Positions 35,175 to 47,160 of a stretch of 64,000 nucleotides of DNA are shown here, piece by piece; the stretch's first letter is position 1; the number at the start of each line of letters is the position of its first letter. Where the stretch lies: assembly GCA_031472005.1 (NCBI GenBank), contig PZJY01000011.1, forward strand, positions 1,240,001 to 1,304,000, written 5' to 3'. Made by a program: the position numbers and the translations under genes. The stretch is from Tetracladium setigerum. Lineage: Eukaryota; Ascomycota; Leotiomycetes; Helotiales. A model generated the notes under the pieces. The model ran no database searches and was not told the DNA's origin. It saw only the letters and a program-made list of their open reading frames with translations.

Positions 35175-36665
35175 TTAAATCGCTGATGAAATCTCACCAG
35201 CTTCATAACCCCAGACGCGCTCCAGGTCTTTCAATCTCCACAAAGCACCCCACCCTGTTGTAGAATCGATAACCCTGAATAATTTTGCTACGGCCATATG
35301 CTCACTTCGATGAGTAAAGAGCCTGCCTGCGATATAAAGAGGTTGGATAGCGTTGATGAGATTGCCATGATGTGGATTTGTTAATGAAATTCCACAAACC
35401 CTCCTAGCATGCCAGATTGTAGAGTGATGTGGCATCAGGAGTTGTGATTGCCGACTTGCAGGCTTGATTTGTAGCATCAGTATAGCCGCAGTATGATATA
35501 ATTGATTGCCTGATATTGCGGCCCAGTGTGTGAAGAGGATCTCAGGGAAGATTTGAACCCCGTTTGTACCTGTTGTCTTGATAGGTAGGAAAGCAGCTGG
35601 TCGGTTTTCTGTCCAGAAACAGAGCTCGGCCCAAAGGCTATCCCACTGCACAGGGAATGATCTACTGTCATGTGTATCCACTTCTCCAAACTCCAAAAAG
35701 CGAGTGCGTCTGCATGCGAGATAGCACGTTTTGGCGCAGAGGTACACAGCCCAATTGGCGTGCATATCTGGAACGGAACAACTCTTTTGGAAGAACATAT
35801 TTTTTATGATAGCTTCTTCTTCGTCTCGCGTGGAAGCAAAATCCGAACCCGTGCTTGGGACCCATTTGCTGATATGAAGGACCATGCTCTCTGCTCCACT
35901 CGAAGCCAAAACTCCGCACAAGTCCATACGGGCATAGCACCAGAAAACAGCTTGTAGCAAACCTCCTGATAATCCATTCACATTGAGGCATTCGATGAGG
36001 GCAGCACACCCTTCGACGTGACGTCGCCAGTCTCGTGGACTTACTGACATCAACTCGAGGCAGGCAAGGATGCAAACCGTGACGAGCACATTTGGTTCTT
36101 TAGCTTGCAAACACGGAGCTAGTTGCCTAATTGATTCTTGGTAGAGCTCAAGACTATCAGTGTATTCTTCATGGCGATTCTTTCGTTCCGTCTGTCTCGC
36201 AGAGAATGCGAGAATGGCGTAGAGGAGCGGCGGGGAGCTCCGTGCTATGATGGGAGCGTGGATACCAAAGTGTCTTTCCTCGTCAAACTTGTCCAAGTAA
36301 GGCGCACACTGATCAATCCAGTTCTTAAGGTATCTGATCAATCTGACTTTGGGAATTGAGAGATTTGTGAAATCAAAATTGCGCCTCGAGCTAATTGAGG
36401 CTTCGGGGTCATGTGCCTGGTCCGACTGGGCTGGTGAATTGGATCGACTGGGAGCAAGACTGGCGACCCCCGTGAAGAGAACGGAACGTAGCTCTTCTTG
36501 TAGCTCGAGGAAGCGTGGATTGGCTGCGTACTCGTCAAAGCTCGACATCGTGGCTGGAAGAGAGCATGCATCGTCGGCCGGGAAGGTCTCTGCATTCTCA
36601 AGGAATTGCAATGTTTGAAGCCCCACACTCCGTGGAGCGTCAATCGAGGTCACTTGGTCGTACAT
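35175..36665 (-). CDS. ACR-2-like fungal regulator lacking a zinc cluster
   Basis: Single exon, 496 residues from ATG at 36665 (MYDQVTSIDAPRSVG). The body matches the fungal-specific transcription factor type seen in acriflavine-sensitivity (ACR-2) proteins: IRYLKNWIDQCAPYLDKFD, HAPIIARSSPPLLYAILAFSARQ, LVTVCILACLELMSVSP-DWRRHVEGCA, and QAVFWCYARMDLCG. Full-length relatives begin with a Zn2Cys6 DNA-binding domain. Here neither the protein nor the 600 bp upstream in any minus-strand frame encodes C-x2-C-x6-C. It may act without direct DNA binding, or a distant first exon was missed. It is divergent from the MFS transporter at 38205. Confidence 0.72.
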   Translation of the reverse strand: MYDQVTSIDAPRSVGLQTLQFLENAETFPADDACSLPATMSSFDEYAANPRFLELQEELRSVLFTGVASLAPSRSNSPAQSDQAHDPEASISSRRNFDFTNLSIPKVRLIRYLKNWIDQCAPYLDKFDEERHFGIHAPIIARSSPPLLYAILAFSARQTERKNRHEEYTDSLELYQESIRQLAPCLQAKEPNVLVTVCILACLELMSVSPRDWRRHVEGCAALIECLNVNGLSGGLLQAVFWCYARMDLCGVLASSGAESMVLHISKWVPSTGSDFASTRDEEEAIIKNMFFQKSCSVPDMHANWAVYLCAKTCYLACRRTRFLEFGEVDTHDSRSFPVQWDSLWAELCFWTENRPAAFLPIKTTGTNGVQIFPEILFTHWAAISGNQLYHTAAILMLQIKPASRQSQLLMPHHSTIWHARRVCGISLTNPHHGNLINAIQPLYIAGRLFTHRSEHMAVAKLFRVIDSTTGWGALWRLKDLERVWGYEAGEISSAI

Positions 36666-38204
36666 AATGGCATATTACGAGGCGGTCGTCAGTGAGGGTG
36701 TAGTAGTAATTACCTCAAGTCGAGGATCGATCGAAATTGTGGAAAGAGTTAAGTCTGCCCCATCAGTGTTCACGAGAGCCATCCATACATTAATAACTGC
36801 GATACTGGGCCTCGTGTAGAGTAGAGGCATTTGAGTATCGATCCAGCTGGCGGGGAGGCTATTGTGACATAAGATGTAGTATATCTTGAGGTGGTTCACA
36901 AGCCGAGATTTCTAGATTCTATCAAAGCCTTGGCGTACTCGTTAGTCATAATCACCTGACTGATGTTCAATCCAGTATCGTAGCTGTAACAATTTATGCC
37001 CATCTCTCAGAATGCTGAAATCTGCCTATGTAACAAGATGGCGGTCCTGAGTTTACAACTTATAAGGCAATGGGATGAGGTTGTCGCACGAGACTTGCAA
37101 AACATGTACAGGGTGACTGGGTAATATAGGTACGTACCTGTATGGGCCTGGTTGATACTAGCTTACGGTATTTATATGGTAGTAATCTCCTTTGAGTATA
37201 ATAAGATCAGTAGACTGTACTGAGTAGAATCTATCAATGCATACATCAATTATTGAAGCAGCCTTTGCATACACTAACACATTTGGCATTATTATATGAA
37301 GTCTCTGATTTCCTGATTCGGTCCACCTGTTTACTTTCTCCCTATCCGATTAGGCGCACACTGTATTCTGTTTCGCTTAATTTCGGCAATATCATGTCCA
37401 TGTTTTCCTCACAGGCCAGGTTACCTAGTCAACCCCTTTCCAGCTCTTACCGCAAGGTGGGGAGGGAATCTGGATTAACGGGAAGTGAGAAAGAGTAAAA
37501 ATACTTGTGAGCGCCGCTTAAGATTCATTAGCTACACCCGATCAATAGCCTGCCCGGCCTTGAATCTTACTGTACATTGCTTTCGACTCGCGGCCCCAAT
37601 ATCCCCCACAAAGCAAACAAGTACGAGATGGCAACACAACCACCCTAGGTTATTGCGGAGCCCTCCGCACTCCACGATCCAGTACTGTGAGTGATTCCCT
37701 CGGTCGGTGCAGGAGAAACTGGAGTTCGCATGCTCTCCGTATTTTTTTTTTTGAACCATGGGGTTTGATGCTGGGAAAGTGGAGATGTGAGATGGCAATT
37801 CTCCACCAAGTGCCCCACGAGTCAGCCATGTCGAATGATGGGATGTTTGACGGCCCAGAGAGGCAATCGGAGCCTCCAGCACGAACACGTTGGGTTTAGT
37901 GCCGGCATCCCATTCCATAACATCCTCATCGTCCCCGCCACTTGGGCAATGGGTTTGTGAGAAGTTGAGTAATGAGGGTGAAGGTAGTATTATTATTGCA
38001 CCTTACCATTAACATTGCAGAGAAGCATGTCACGCATTCGTCATGAGTGTGTATGTTCATACATATATATCTGCGAGATGCCTCCTCTCGCTATATTTTG
38101 CTTCATCGATCCTTTCTCACCACGCGGCCACTCACCTTCTCGACCGTTGATCATATTATCCCCCTAAACGCCTGCATCCTGTCCAACATATCAAATACGC
38201 AGCA
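36666..38204. promoter_or_regulatory. Divergent intergenic region between regulator and transporter
   Basis: 1.5 kb without a defensible gene; the frames present overlap and lack motifs. A T10 run lies near 37742-37751. TATATAT near 38065 lies about 140 bp before the transporter ATG and could serve as its TATA region. Confidence 0.45.
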
Positions 38205-40117
38205 ATGGCCCGTACATCATCTGATGTCGAGGCCTCGACCGAGGAGCATCGTCGCCGACGCCTTGTGCTCGAGAAGAAGACGATGTGGCAATCTCTGCGC
38301 TACAACCCTAAAGTTCTGCTAATCGCTTTTTTCGCTTCGTGAGCATAATTTTCGCTTGCTAGTGCTATTATTATGTGCGCTCCAACTAACAAACAATCAG
38401 ATTCGGCGGCTTTGAGTATGGATATCAACAGGGAATTCTGGGACAATCCTTGGTCATGTGGAAATTCAAAGACAACTTCCCATCCGTCGTGGGATCTTCG
38501 ACATCAACTGGCTGGCTCACCTCCATCCTTCAATTGGGAGGTATCCTAGGCGCTTTGTCGGCTGGTGTTCTGGGTGAAATATTTTCCCGAAAGTATACCA
38601 TGTTCTTTGCGTGTATCTGGGTCATTCTCGGCAGCTACCTCTACATCGGTGCTCAGGCCAGAAACCTGCGCTCCTATATGCTGGTAGATTTTTCACCGGT
38701 CTTGGGGTTGGACTTTTCAGTGGCGTTGGACCTCTGTACAACGCTGAGCTCTCAGCTCCAGAAATGAGAGGCCTCCTAGTCTCATTCTACCAATTCGCAA
38801 CTATTCTCGGCATTATGTTATCTTTCTGGATCGGATACGGTTCGAATTACATCGGCGGCATTGGCGAGACCCAATCCAATCTGGCGTGGCGACTGCCTTC
38901 TATCATCCAGGGAATCCCCGCTGTCGCTCTCGCATGCGGTATCTGGTTCATGCCTTTCTCTCCAAGATGGCTCGTAAAGGTCGGAAGAGATGAGGAGGCA
39001 AAGAAGACATTGGCGTGGCTGAGAAAGATGCCCATCGACCACGAATCCGTAGAGGTCGAGTATCTCGAGATCAAGGCCGAATCTGTATTCGAAGAACGAG
39101 CCTTTGCCAAAGCTTTCCCGACCATGGCTGGAGGAGGAGAAAAGGGAGTTTTTATGACTCAAGTTGCGCAGTACGCAAATTGCTTCCGCACGAAGGATAA
39201 CTTTCGGAGAGTGTGCACAGCATTTCTGATCATGTTTTTCCAACAGTGGAGTGGTATCGATGCTAGTAAGTTTTCACTCTAGTGAGATTTGACCGAAGAT
39301 TAACATGAAGTAGTCATTTACTATGCCTCCAATGTCTTTGTCAGCTTGGGTTTGACCGGTGGTACAATTGCTCTGCTTGCTACTGGTGTCACTGGTGTTG
39401 TTTTCATGGCTAGCACTATTCCTGCTATGGTAAGCCAGCAACTTCGTCACAATCTAGAGTGAGGCCTAATTTTTGCAGTTGGTCATCGACAAAATCGGTC
39501 GCAAGCCCATGCTCATCTGGGGCTCGGTAGTCATGTTCGTCAGCATGGTCATCGTCGGAATAATCGTTTCCCAATTTAGACACGATTGGCCAAATCATGT
39601 GGCCGCTGGTTGGGTCGCAGTCGGTGAGCGCAGTCTCTTCCGTGCGTAAAGAATACGCTAATACCTTCTCTTAGCTCTTATCTGGGTTTACATTGCTGGC
39701 TTTGGGGCAACTTGGGGACCTGTTTCATGGACGCTCGTGTCGGAAATCTTCCCACTCTCCATCCGCGCCAAGGGCGCATCCATTGGAGCGTTCAGCAACT
39801 GGCTCAACAACTTCGCAATCGCATTCTTCGTCCCACCCATGCTCGAACACTGGGCATGGGGAACCTACATTTTCTTCGCGGTGTTCTTGTTTGTAGGTAT
39901 TTTCTGGGTTTACTTCTTCTTGCCAGAGACCAAAGGTGCCACTTTGGAAGAGATGGACACTGTCTTCAATAGCCACGCAGGTGAAGAAGATGCAGTGCTT
40001 CTACGCGAGGCGCAGAGAGATGTCGGACTTACCGCTTATCTCAATGGAACTTCAGACACTGCTTCAACGAGTGCGGAGAAGGACGTAAACCAGAAGAATC
40101 AGGTTGAGAAGATGTAA
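38205..40117 (+). CDS. MFS sugar-porter family transporter (one frame break)
   Basis: Plasma-membrane proton-coupled sugar or polyol uptake is expected. Exons are 38205-38338, 38401-39265, 39314-39429, 39479-39623 and 39675-40117; all four introns (48-62 bp) are GT-AG. The protein would be 567 residues with 12 helices. Motifs: FGGFEYGYQQGILG (TM1), YAGRFFTGLGVG, SAPEMRGLLVSFYQF, FSPRWLVKVGR, FFQQWSGIDA, DKIGRKPML and PETKGATLEEMD. One base is missing around 38660-38670, between GAQARNL and ALLYAGRFF: the frame changes without an intron, and adding one base makes the total 1,704 bases. A consensus error is likely. It lies near a ribokinase and two regulators. Confidence 0.88.
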
Positions 40118-42298
40118 GGCCTTGTTAATGTGGACTTTCCCACGAGGAAGAGAGATCCGCGCCAATGCATCTGAATAGAACCACGTAGTGATAGATAAAT
40201 TCCTATGTTTAGATAATACAATCTTTCATTTTCTTCATACAGTTCATAATGATGTACCGATTTAATTGCTCCTAGAAGCTACGCGTTAACATATTGTCTC
40301 TATGTCTAACAAGCTCTGTCCTTGGTTTAGCACTCCAATAATTGACTGTCTATAGCCACGCTAGTTGAGACGCAGGCACATTGGAACTATAGAATCCCAA
40401 GACAACCATGGAAGGTGTTGAGTCCAGGGGTCAGCTCCGAACTCTCTTGCCACCTTGACTTTCTTCTTTGTCAACTTATGGAATCTTACCTGTGGAGGTA
40501 TTTTCTCTTCTATCGCATCAATGATGATTTGTTTTGCGGATAAGGAGGACACATCTTGAGGATCTGAAGAACCTTATGCTATCCTAGACACTACGTCGTA
40601 GTCTCTCCCCCTCGGCTTCATCGAATTGGTAATAGTCCTACTCCATCAACTCTGCATGCTTCGCTTCCCATTTCTTTCCACCAGCGTAGCATAAATCAGG
40701 TGCGCCCTCCTCTAAAATCTTTAGCTTCACGATCGCACATAACCCCTGCACGGCGGTATATGGCAAACTTGATCGTATTGGTTTCAAATGCTTCTACCAC
40801 CAAAACACCACCTTGCCTAGAAAATTACAGCACTTGGATATTTGCCATCAGAAGAAAGACAATCGGCCCGGCCCAAAAGTATTTTGGTCTCTCACATCAA
40901 AATTGCAAAAGAGGCTTGAGGAGGGAAATACATACTTCACAGGTAACATTACCAAGCAAGACCCGAAATCAATCGCATCTGCGAACATATGAAGACTTTC
41001 ACAGTTTTAAAAACAAAGTACTGAAATTTGCTGCAAATTACAAGTTATATCAATACCCATCGACGGAATCGTCTGATTTGCCTATGGCACCTCGTCTGGC
41101 ACTAGAAATGTCATTATTTTATTTTGGGCAAAATCACAAGCCTCTTTACGAGGGCTAGTTGGATAAGCCGTACTATACTGCTCATAGGGAAGATTAATTT
41201 CGAAGAGTTTCTTGAATCCTGGTAACTTGAGATGGGAATGTGATACTTATGGCCGGGTCCTTGTACTGTAATACCGTACATCTCCGAGGTTACCATTCCG
41301 CAACTACTTACTAGATTTCTCATCACATTGCGCTTTGACGATCGTGTCAGAGGTCGGTTGTACGCTGTCTGAGTCCCTGTATATCGTTTTTAAAAAGAAT
41401 TGAGATGGTCTGTAGATGGGAGGTGGCTTGGTCAACTTCTCCCCAAGCCTGCTTGCTTGGAATTGCCAAACATTGGGAATTAGTACGCGCACTCGGCAGG
41501 AGAGGTCACTCCCACAAATGCAATTTCGCAGCGGCGATACAATCATGTTTCCCTGAGTGCGACTGTCCAGGGACTAGGTCGTTTCTCTAAACAGTGATGA
41601 GAGCGCGATGGGGGGTGGATCGTGGGATCAGATGTGCATGTCTTCGTAGGGCTTGCGTTCGTATGAGGCATCAAATAATGAGGCCACTGTTGAGTCAGCC
41701 CTGGCCTAGTACCTGAAATGGTACTTCTTTTTAAGGTACTTCTGTATGCGGTCGTCAGTATTTTGCCGACGAAAATAACTCGAGGAAGAGGTGTCTTAGA
41801 CTTGGTTTCACTAACAAAACCCTTGGCCTTTGGGCACCGCACACCCCACAGGTGGCTTACAGCCTTACCGAGAAGGCGTTAAGAGTGGGGTGACCAATGG
41901 ACAAGATTCTCATCTTGTGGGTTCCAATTAGCAATACCTTCGCTCGTTCGTACTGGGTCAAGGATGGTTCTGGAGGCTACTATTTCCGCATTGGGACGTT
42001 TCGCTTTCGGAGTTCGTTCTTATGAATGGGTGCCCATCCTTGTGTGAACAAAGGCTTCTGGGATCGTGCAATGTATATATACTAAGCATAGAGCGAAAAT
42101 TACCTTACTAGTGTATTGTTTTTATATCAGGAGCGGGATTCGCTCAAAAAACATAGGTCGCTGAGACCCACGAATTATTTTCCTCCATTATTACAAGGAC
42201 TTTACTCAACCCCATCCATCATTATCATCTACGGACACGCGACCACAAGAATCAACAATCTAGAGTGGAAAGCTTCTCAAAGACTCAAATCAAGATCA
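40118..42298. other. 2.2-kb intergenic region, no supported gene
   Basis: A 63-codon minus-strand frame (40361-40552) and a 152-codon plus-strand frame (40700-41158) have no recognisable motif; the latter is Ser/Arg/Lys-rich and could be spurious. No tRNA was confirmed. TATATATACT at 42073 may serve the ribokinase gene. Confidence 0.45.
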
Positions 42299-43351
42299 AT
42301 GCAACCACAACCTGCCAGAATGATTCACGCTCCAAGAATTTGTGTAATCGGCTCCCTTAATACCGACTTCGTCACCTTCACTCCACGATGTCCCGGCCCG
42401 GGTGAAACTCTCACAGCAACCTCGCTCTCAATAATGGCCGGAGGCAAAGGCGCAAACCAAGCCGTAGCATGTGGCCGCGCATCATTCACATGCAAAGCCC
42501 AACAGGAAGTGAGAGTCAGTATGATCGGGGCTGTCGGCGCCAGCGACCCATTCTACCTCTCTACCATGAAACCAATGCTTGAGAATTCCGGCGTGAATAC
42601 GGATGGCATCGAAGAAAGAGTTGTCAGCAGAACTGGCTCAGCGACTATCGTGGTGGAGGAGAGAGCTGGTGGAGAGAATAGGATTATGGTCGTGCCAGGC
42701 GCAAATCATGAGGGAATGAGCGACATGGAAGCTATCCTTGCGAAAACTTCGAACTCGTCGATCCCCCAGCCAACTGTAATTGTCATGCAGGGTGAGATCC
42801 CTAGATCGACAGTCTCGGGCCTTCTAGTGCATTTCAATCAGCCGTCTTCAAATGCTCGCGTCATCTTCAATCCAGCGCCCGTATTTCCTGAGGGGATTGA
42901 ACTCGATGCACTTGCAGGTACTCCCGTCCTCATCATGAACGAGACTGAAGCTGTGCAGACGGCAAGGACTGTACCTGGCTTCCCAGAATCCGTATATTCC
43001 CAAGCGGAATTAAACCCGGAAGAGCTTGCTCTGCATTTTCATTCCATTGCGAATATTGGAATAGTCTTAATCACGCTTGGTGCGAAAGGCGTCTTCTTCT
43101 CGACAAGAACAGGTCATCGTGGATTTGTTAGAGGAATCAAAGTCAAAGAAGTGGTCGATACGACCGCGGCTGGAGATACGTTTGTCGGTTTCTTCTCAAC
43201 AGCCTTTGCAAAGTTCATTGCTACCGAGTCGGATTTGAAGTGTTTTGATGAACAGATCGAGCAGTCTGTCATTGACGCAAATGCAGCTGCTGCAGTGACA
43301 GTGCAGAAGAGAGGCGCTATGCAGAGTATCCCATTCAAATATGAGCTATGA
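42299..43351 (+). CDS. Ribokinase (PfkB family)
   Basis: Single exon, 350 residues from the first ATG (MQPQPARMIH). The upstream in-frame sequence has no ATG. It phosphorylates D-ribose at O5 in the cytosol, feeding the pentose phosphate pathway and nucleotide synthesis. Visible PfkB features: VIGSLNTDFV, MAGGKGANQAVACG (substrate-binding Gly-Gly), GAVGASD, VVEERAGGENRI, ITLGAKGVFF, and the C-terminal signature DTTAAGDTFVGFF with the catalytic Asp. Length is slightly above yeast Rbk1. Its stop lies 28 bp from the stop of the convergent Zn2Cys6 gene, so the 3' untranslated regions must overlap. Confidence 0.93.
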   Translation: MQPQPARMIHAPRICVIGSLNTDFVTFTPRCPGPGETLTATSLSIMAGGKGANQAVACGRASFTCKAQQEVRVSMIGAVGASDPFYLSTMKPMLENSGVNTDGIEERVVSRTGSATIVVEERAGGENRIMVVPGANHEGMSDMEAILAKTSNSSIPQPTVIVMQGEIPRSTVSGLLVHFNQPSSNARVIFNPAPVFPEGIELDALAGTPVLIMNETEAVQTARTVPGFPESVYSQAELNPEELALHFHSIANIGIVLITLGAKGVFFSTRTGHRGFVRGIKVKEVVDTTAAGDTFVGFFSTAFAKFIATESDLKCFDEQIEQSVIDANAAAAVTVQKRGAMQSIPFKYEL

Positions 43352-43379
43352 TACGTTTCGAAGTGAGATGGTTGGCATA

Positions 43380-45330
43380 TCAATCGTGCTGGTAGAGGAT
43401 ATCTTCGATGTGGCGTGAGATGCTCCACTCCGAACTGAGAGCAGCAATCTCATGGTTCATGTTGATTCCTGTCATTTTGGCAATTTTACCGAGGCAAACC
43501 AATATGGCGTTTTGCTGGGCTTCGTGGGTCAAGCCCTGGGCTACTAGAAGTAGACCGGCAATCAGAATTGGATCCCACTGGTCCAGATCTTCATTACTCG
43601 TAACGATACCTGCAATAGAATGTGCGTGCCAGTTTGAAGACTTGGATTGGCGGGAACCAGGCAGTTCCCTCGGAAGCCATGGCTTTTTCGTGAGTAATAG
43701 CAGCGAGGTGATATGGTACACCGCATTTGACAGGAGTGCAAGGGATGTGCTATAGATCAGTATAGGAAATGAAGTCGGGTTTTGCGAATTAATCTGATCA
43801 GCTTCGATGCCCCTGAAATCCAAAATCTGCTGTATGTGCATCGGTCTATTAAGGTACCATTCTTGATTGTCGTTCCATATTGACATCCAACTCACTGAAT
43901 GGCTTGGCGACCCGCCGGAATGAGGTATGGATGGTGAGCCACTCATATCGATAGATAGCCCTCCACGGTCTCCCTGTATCAAACAAAGACACCGGGCTAA
44001 GAGGAACAACGCTTGCTGGTGAGCTTGTACTGCATTCTGCCGTTGAAGTAGTGGAAATTGAAAAGAATTTGGAATGAGGTGATTCTCGAGCAGTATCGAT
44101 AAGTTAGGCGTTAGGGGGGGCTTCGCAGCTACAATAGAAGTCGCAAGATCTTCAATAGCTCCGTTAGCTTTACCGTGCAAATCCAAGGAGGTAACTTTCA
44201 ATCATAGTCTTACCAATTCTGAGTAGAAGCCAAAATACAGGTTGATCCAGCTCCTCTATCAAAGATCGAGACGAGGGTGGGCTGTTGAAGATAGCGGACT
44301 GTTGAGACAAAAACGCCCTCCAATTGTGTGGTCCTAAGCACCAAAAGTCTCCCAGCATCAGAAGTACCCTCCCGACACGGTTTATGGAGTCTGTTTCAAA
44401 TTTCAGTTGAGGTTCCGCCTCGGATTGATACCGGCGACTGCTTTCATAGTCGTCACCATGCTGATTCAAGTGAGCAAGCGATCTCTGGAAGGTTGTGAAT
44501 GCAAGGAGTGCTGCGAATAGTGATTTATTTGAGCTCGCAAGAAGCATGATCTTGACTTCAAAAAACGAATCCGAGTTTCCGACATCCAGAGAAGGGGCTA
44601 ATTGGTAGCGAAAATAACGGAGTAATCCAGTCTCCTGGATACTTCTCGCTCGTGTCCACGGATCGTTCAGTTGGTCGTTAAACGTTGATTGCATGTGGCT
44701 ATTCTCATCCGGTCCACCCTCATCGCTTGCACTAGATGCCGTTCGTTGGGCAGGCTCAGACTGGTAGCGAGGACCTGTGGCCCTGAACGAGCTGATGCTG
44801 GAGCTAGGGGTGCTATTCATGGCTGATTCGTGTTGCGCAACTAGTGGTTGAATCATACTCGTGTCTTGTGGCATATTCTGACTGGCAAGATCGTCTTGTC
44901 CATGTCCATGTGTACCTGGAGTGCTCTCAATGCTTTCGGCGGCGGCAGAGACAGTGTCTACAAACTACAAAATGGTACCAATATGTAAGCTTGATATTGA
45001 ACTACAATACACACCATACTAACCCTGATTTGGGGATATGATCTGGTTCCGTGCGGTCTTGCATCGGGTTGTCGTGGCCGAGTGATAGATTGTGTGACGA
45101 AACTGAGTTTCGTCCCATAACTGCAGGGAAAGCCCTTCACCTCGCAATTCTCACAGCTGGGTTTCTTTTCGTCGCCTGAAATACGTAGCGTCAGCTCATT
45201 TATTTTCATCGGAAACTAGACTTATCCACCTCGAAAGGTAAGGTGCACGTGGCGTAGTCGACTTACATTTTCGACGTCGTCTGCGACAGGTCATGCAACC
45301 CGTTCGAACTCTTTGCTTGCCATCCGTCAT
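43380..45330 (-). CDS. ArcA-like Zn2Cys6 transcription factor
   Basis: Four exons: 45267-45330, 45020-45175, 44214-44957 and 43380-44128; introns of 91, 62 and 85 bp are GT-AG and the spliced length of 1,713 bases gives 570 residues. The binuclear zinc cluster is complete only after splicing: GCMTCRRRRRKC from exon 1 plus the last Cys codon completed by exon 2, then CENCEVKGFPC. The C-terminal region has the fungal regulator pattern: FWLLLRI, LYSTSLALLSNAVYHITSLLLL, NWHAHSIAGIVTSN, and QWDPILIAGLLLVAQGLTHE. I chose the 85-bp third intron (CTAAC branch site) over an impossible 19-bp one. It may control the adjacent ribokinase or transporter; this is inference from position. Confidence 0.88.
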
Positions 45331-47160
45331 GGTGTCGTTGGTGGACAGCTTTGTGTTCAGGCTCTTCGGATGCTAATGCTATGCAGATGGCCCATCACGG
45401 TATCTACTATGACGACCTGAATGTTGGCTGCTGGGTTTCCTCGAGGACTCTGCAGAATGCAGGAGGGGCAGACTTTCAAGAAGTGGTCAGTACAGTACAG
45501 CCGCTGTCGAGTATGGGTCGAAATCGACACATAAGGATGGTGTCTATCTGAACAGCACAGGTTCACGAACTTTCGCCATATCTGATAAGAATGCATGTAC
45601 TGTAGGTATGTAGGTATGTATGTATGTACGTATGCGTGCGAATGCAGAGAAGCAAATTAACAAGAGTTCGATTTCTTTTCGAATACGATGGCCCAAGCTC
45701 TACTGTAATATGTCATCTTACCTCCTAACCCGAGCTTCCACGTGCAACCCCACTTTTCCATACACACTAACCACTTTTGTCAACGATAAAATGCCTTGTT
45801 AGATACCTAGGTAGTACCTAATCTTAGGTACCAAGTTAAGGTGCCCTTTATTTAGTTAACGCATAGGTACTCTGCAACCACGCTTGCAGATATTGTTTCA
45901 AAAGACCGGCTTGTAAACCGTTTCTCACTTTGCACACTATTTGGAAAAGTAACCGCTTGGATCGATCAGACCTATCATTGTCATGATCGACCGATGCGGC
46001 AACACTTGGAAAGGTTTCCCATTTCCCATGGGGCTTGGCTTGGTAGGCTGGGTCCTGTTTACTATGAAGTGATGCAGATTTTTCTTATCTGGTGATTTGC
46101 TGTCATTGCTGGTTATTTTGCAATGTTTCCTGGGATGCGTTGCTGTACGGAAGACTAGACATTTCTCATCGATAAATCGGCAAATCTGGGTGTTGCAGGA
46201 CTACTCCAAATAATTAGTGATTTCAAGCCTTTGTTCTTTCGCGTCAAATGGGCTCATAGTCTGGGGCTGGCAAGTCCCAAGGGGCTGCTGACTGAGTAAG
46301 TTGTGGTAATAACACCCATTTGTTTTGGCAACTGTCAACATCCTTCTTCTTGATTGAAGATTACGACCAAACTCATGCCAACTATCTAACAGTTGGCATA
46401 ACTACCTAGACTCAAAGTGGTCGGGTGAGGTGAATTTCAAAAGACACTAATGTATCACTCTCACTTATCACTGGAACAGGACCCAATCATCGCACAGTTG
46501 GATATTTGAATGATGAAATCAAATACTGCCTGGGAATAAAAGTGACTCGATTCCTTTGGATTTTCTTGTTCTCTTGGCTTTGGGAAAATGTAAGAAATCG
46601 AGTTTGGCATTAGAAGGCTAGTTACCAATACACTGGTATTGTTACAAGTGTATCATTAGTGGCGGGGTAGTTTTCGAGATAGTGTGTGATATTTTTGTCT
46701 TGTGGCTAGCGGTCAACTTATTGGAGTACCTGTTGCGCTGTCAAGAATGCCGGTAAAGAAGGAGAAAGGAGTGTATGATACTACACCTTGTCCACCTCTG
46801 AATTGCAGCTCTAGGTCTATAATTAAGTTGAGTAAGGCCATCTTATCATTTGGGCTAGCTTCGTTGCAATTGTTTAGCTGGAGCGTGTATCATTTGGGAC
46901 GAGAAGCTAGCTTGTTGGTGAACAGGTAATTACAACTACGGAAAATTAGTTACAATATGGTGACCATCCAAGATCTAAGTAGTCGTCAATCAATACATAT
47001 AAACACATATAAAAAGTAACCATGACGTAAATACTCTACATATCAGCACTTATAGGTTATAACCATATTTTCTCTTTTCAATCAGTGCAATCGGAACCAA
47101 CTTAAGATTCTAATATATGTCTAGAAAGAAACATATATTATTCGCCATAGTGCAGTAAAA
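45331..47160. other. 1.8-kb intergenic region with TACCTAGGTA-type motifs
   Basis: A (GTAT)n-like run lies at 45604-45634, and inverted CTAGGTA/TACCTA motifs occur near 45806-45832, a composition common in ascomycete intergenic DNA. A 75-codon frame at 46702-46929 is not convincing. No RNA gene found. Confidence 0.5.

Noticed and set aside
40361..41158. Two small frames as genes in the 40-42 kb gap
   Set aside because: No conserved motif, one lacks an ATG start, and neither joins by a plausible intron to a known family.
41843..41935. tRNA-like segment ending GTGGGTTCCAATTAGC
   Set aside because: I could not form acceptor and D stems around it; only the T-arm-like string is suggestive.
42116..42298. 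N-terminal extension of ribokinase
   Set aside because: The open frame begins at TTG with no ATG before 42299, and the added residues are not PfkB-like.
44195..44213. 19-bp intron (GTAAG...AAAG) in the Zn2Cys6 gene
   Set aside because: Too short to splice. An 85-bp intron with a CTAAC branch site and TAG acceptor in the correct phase explains the frame change.
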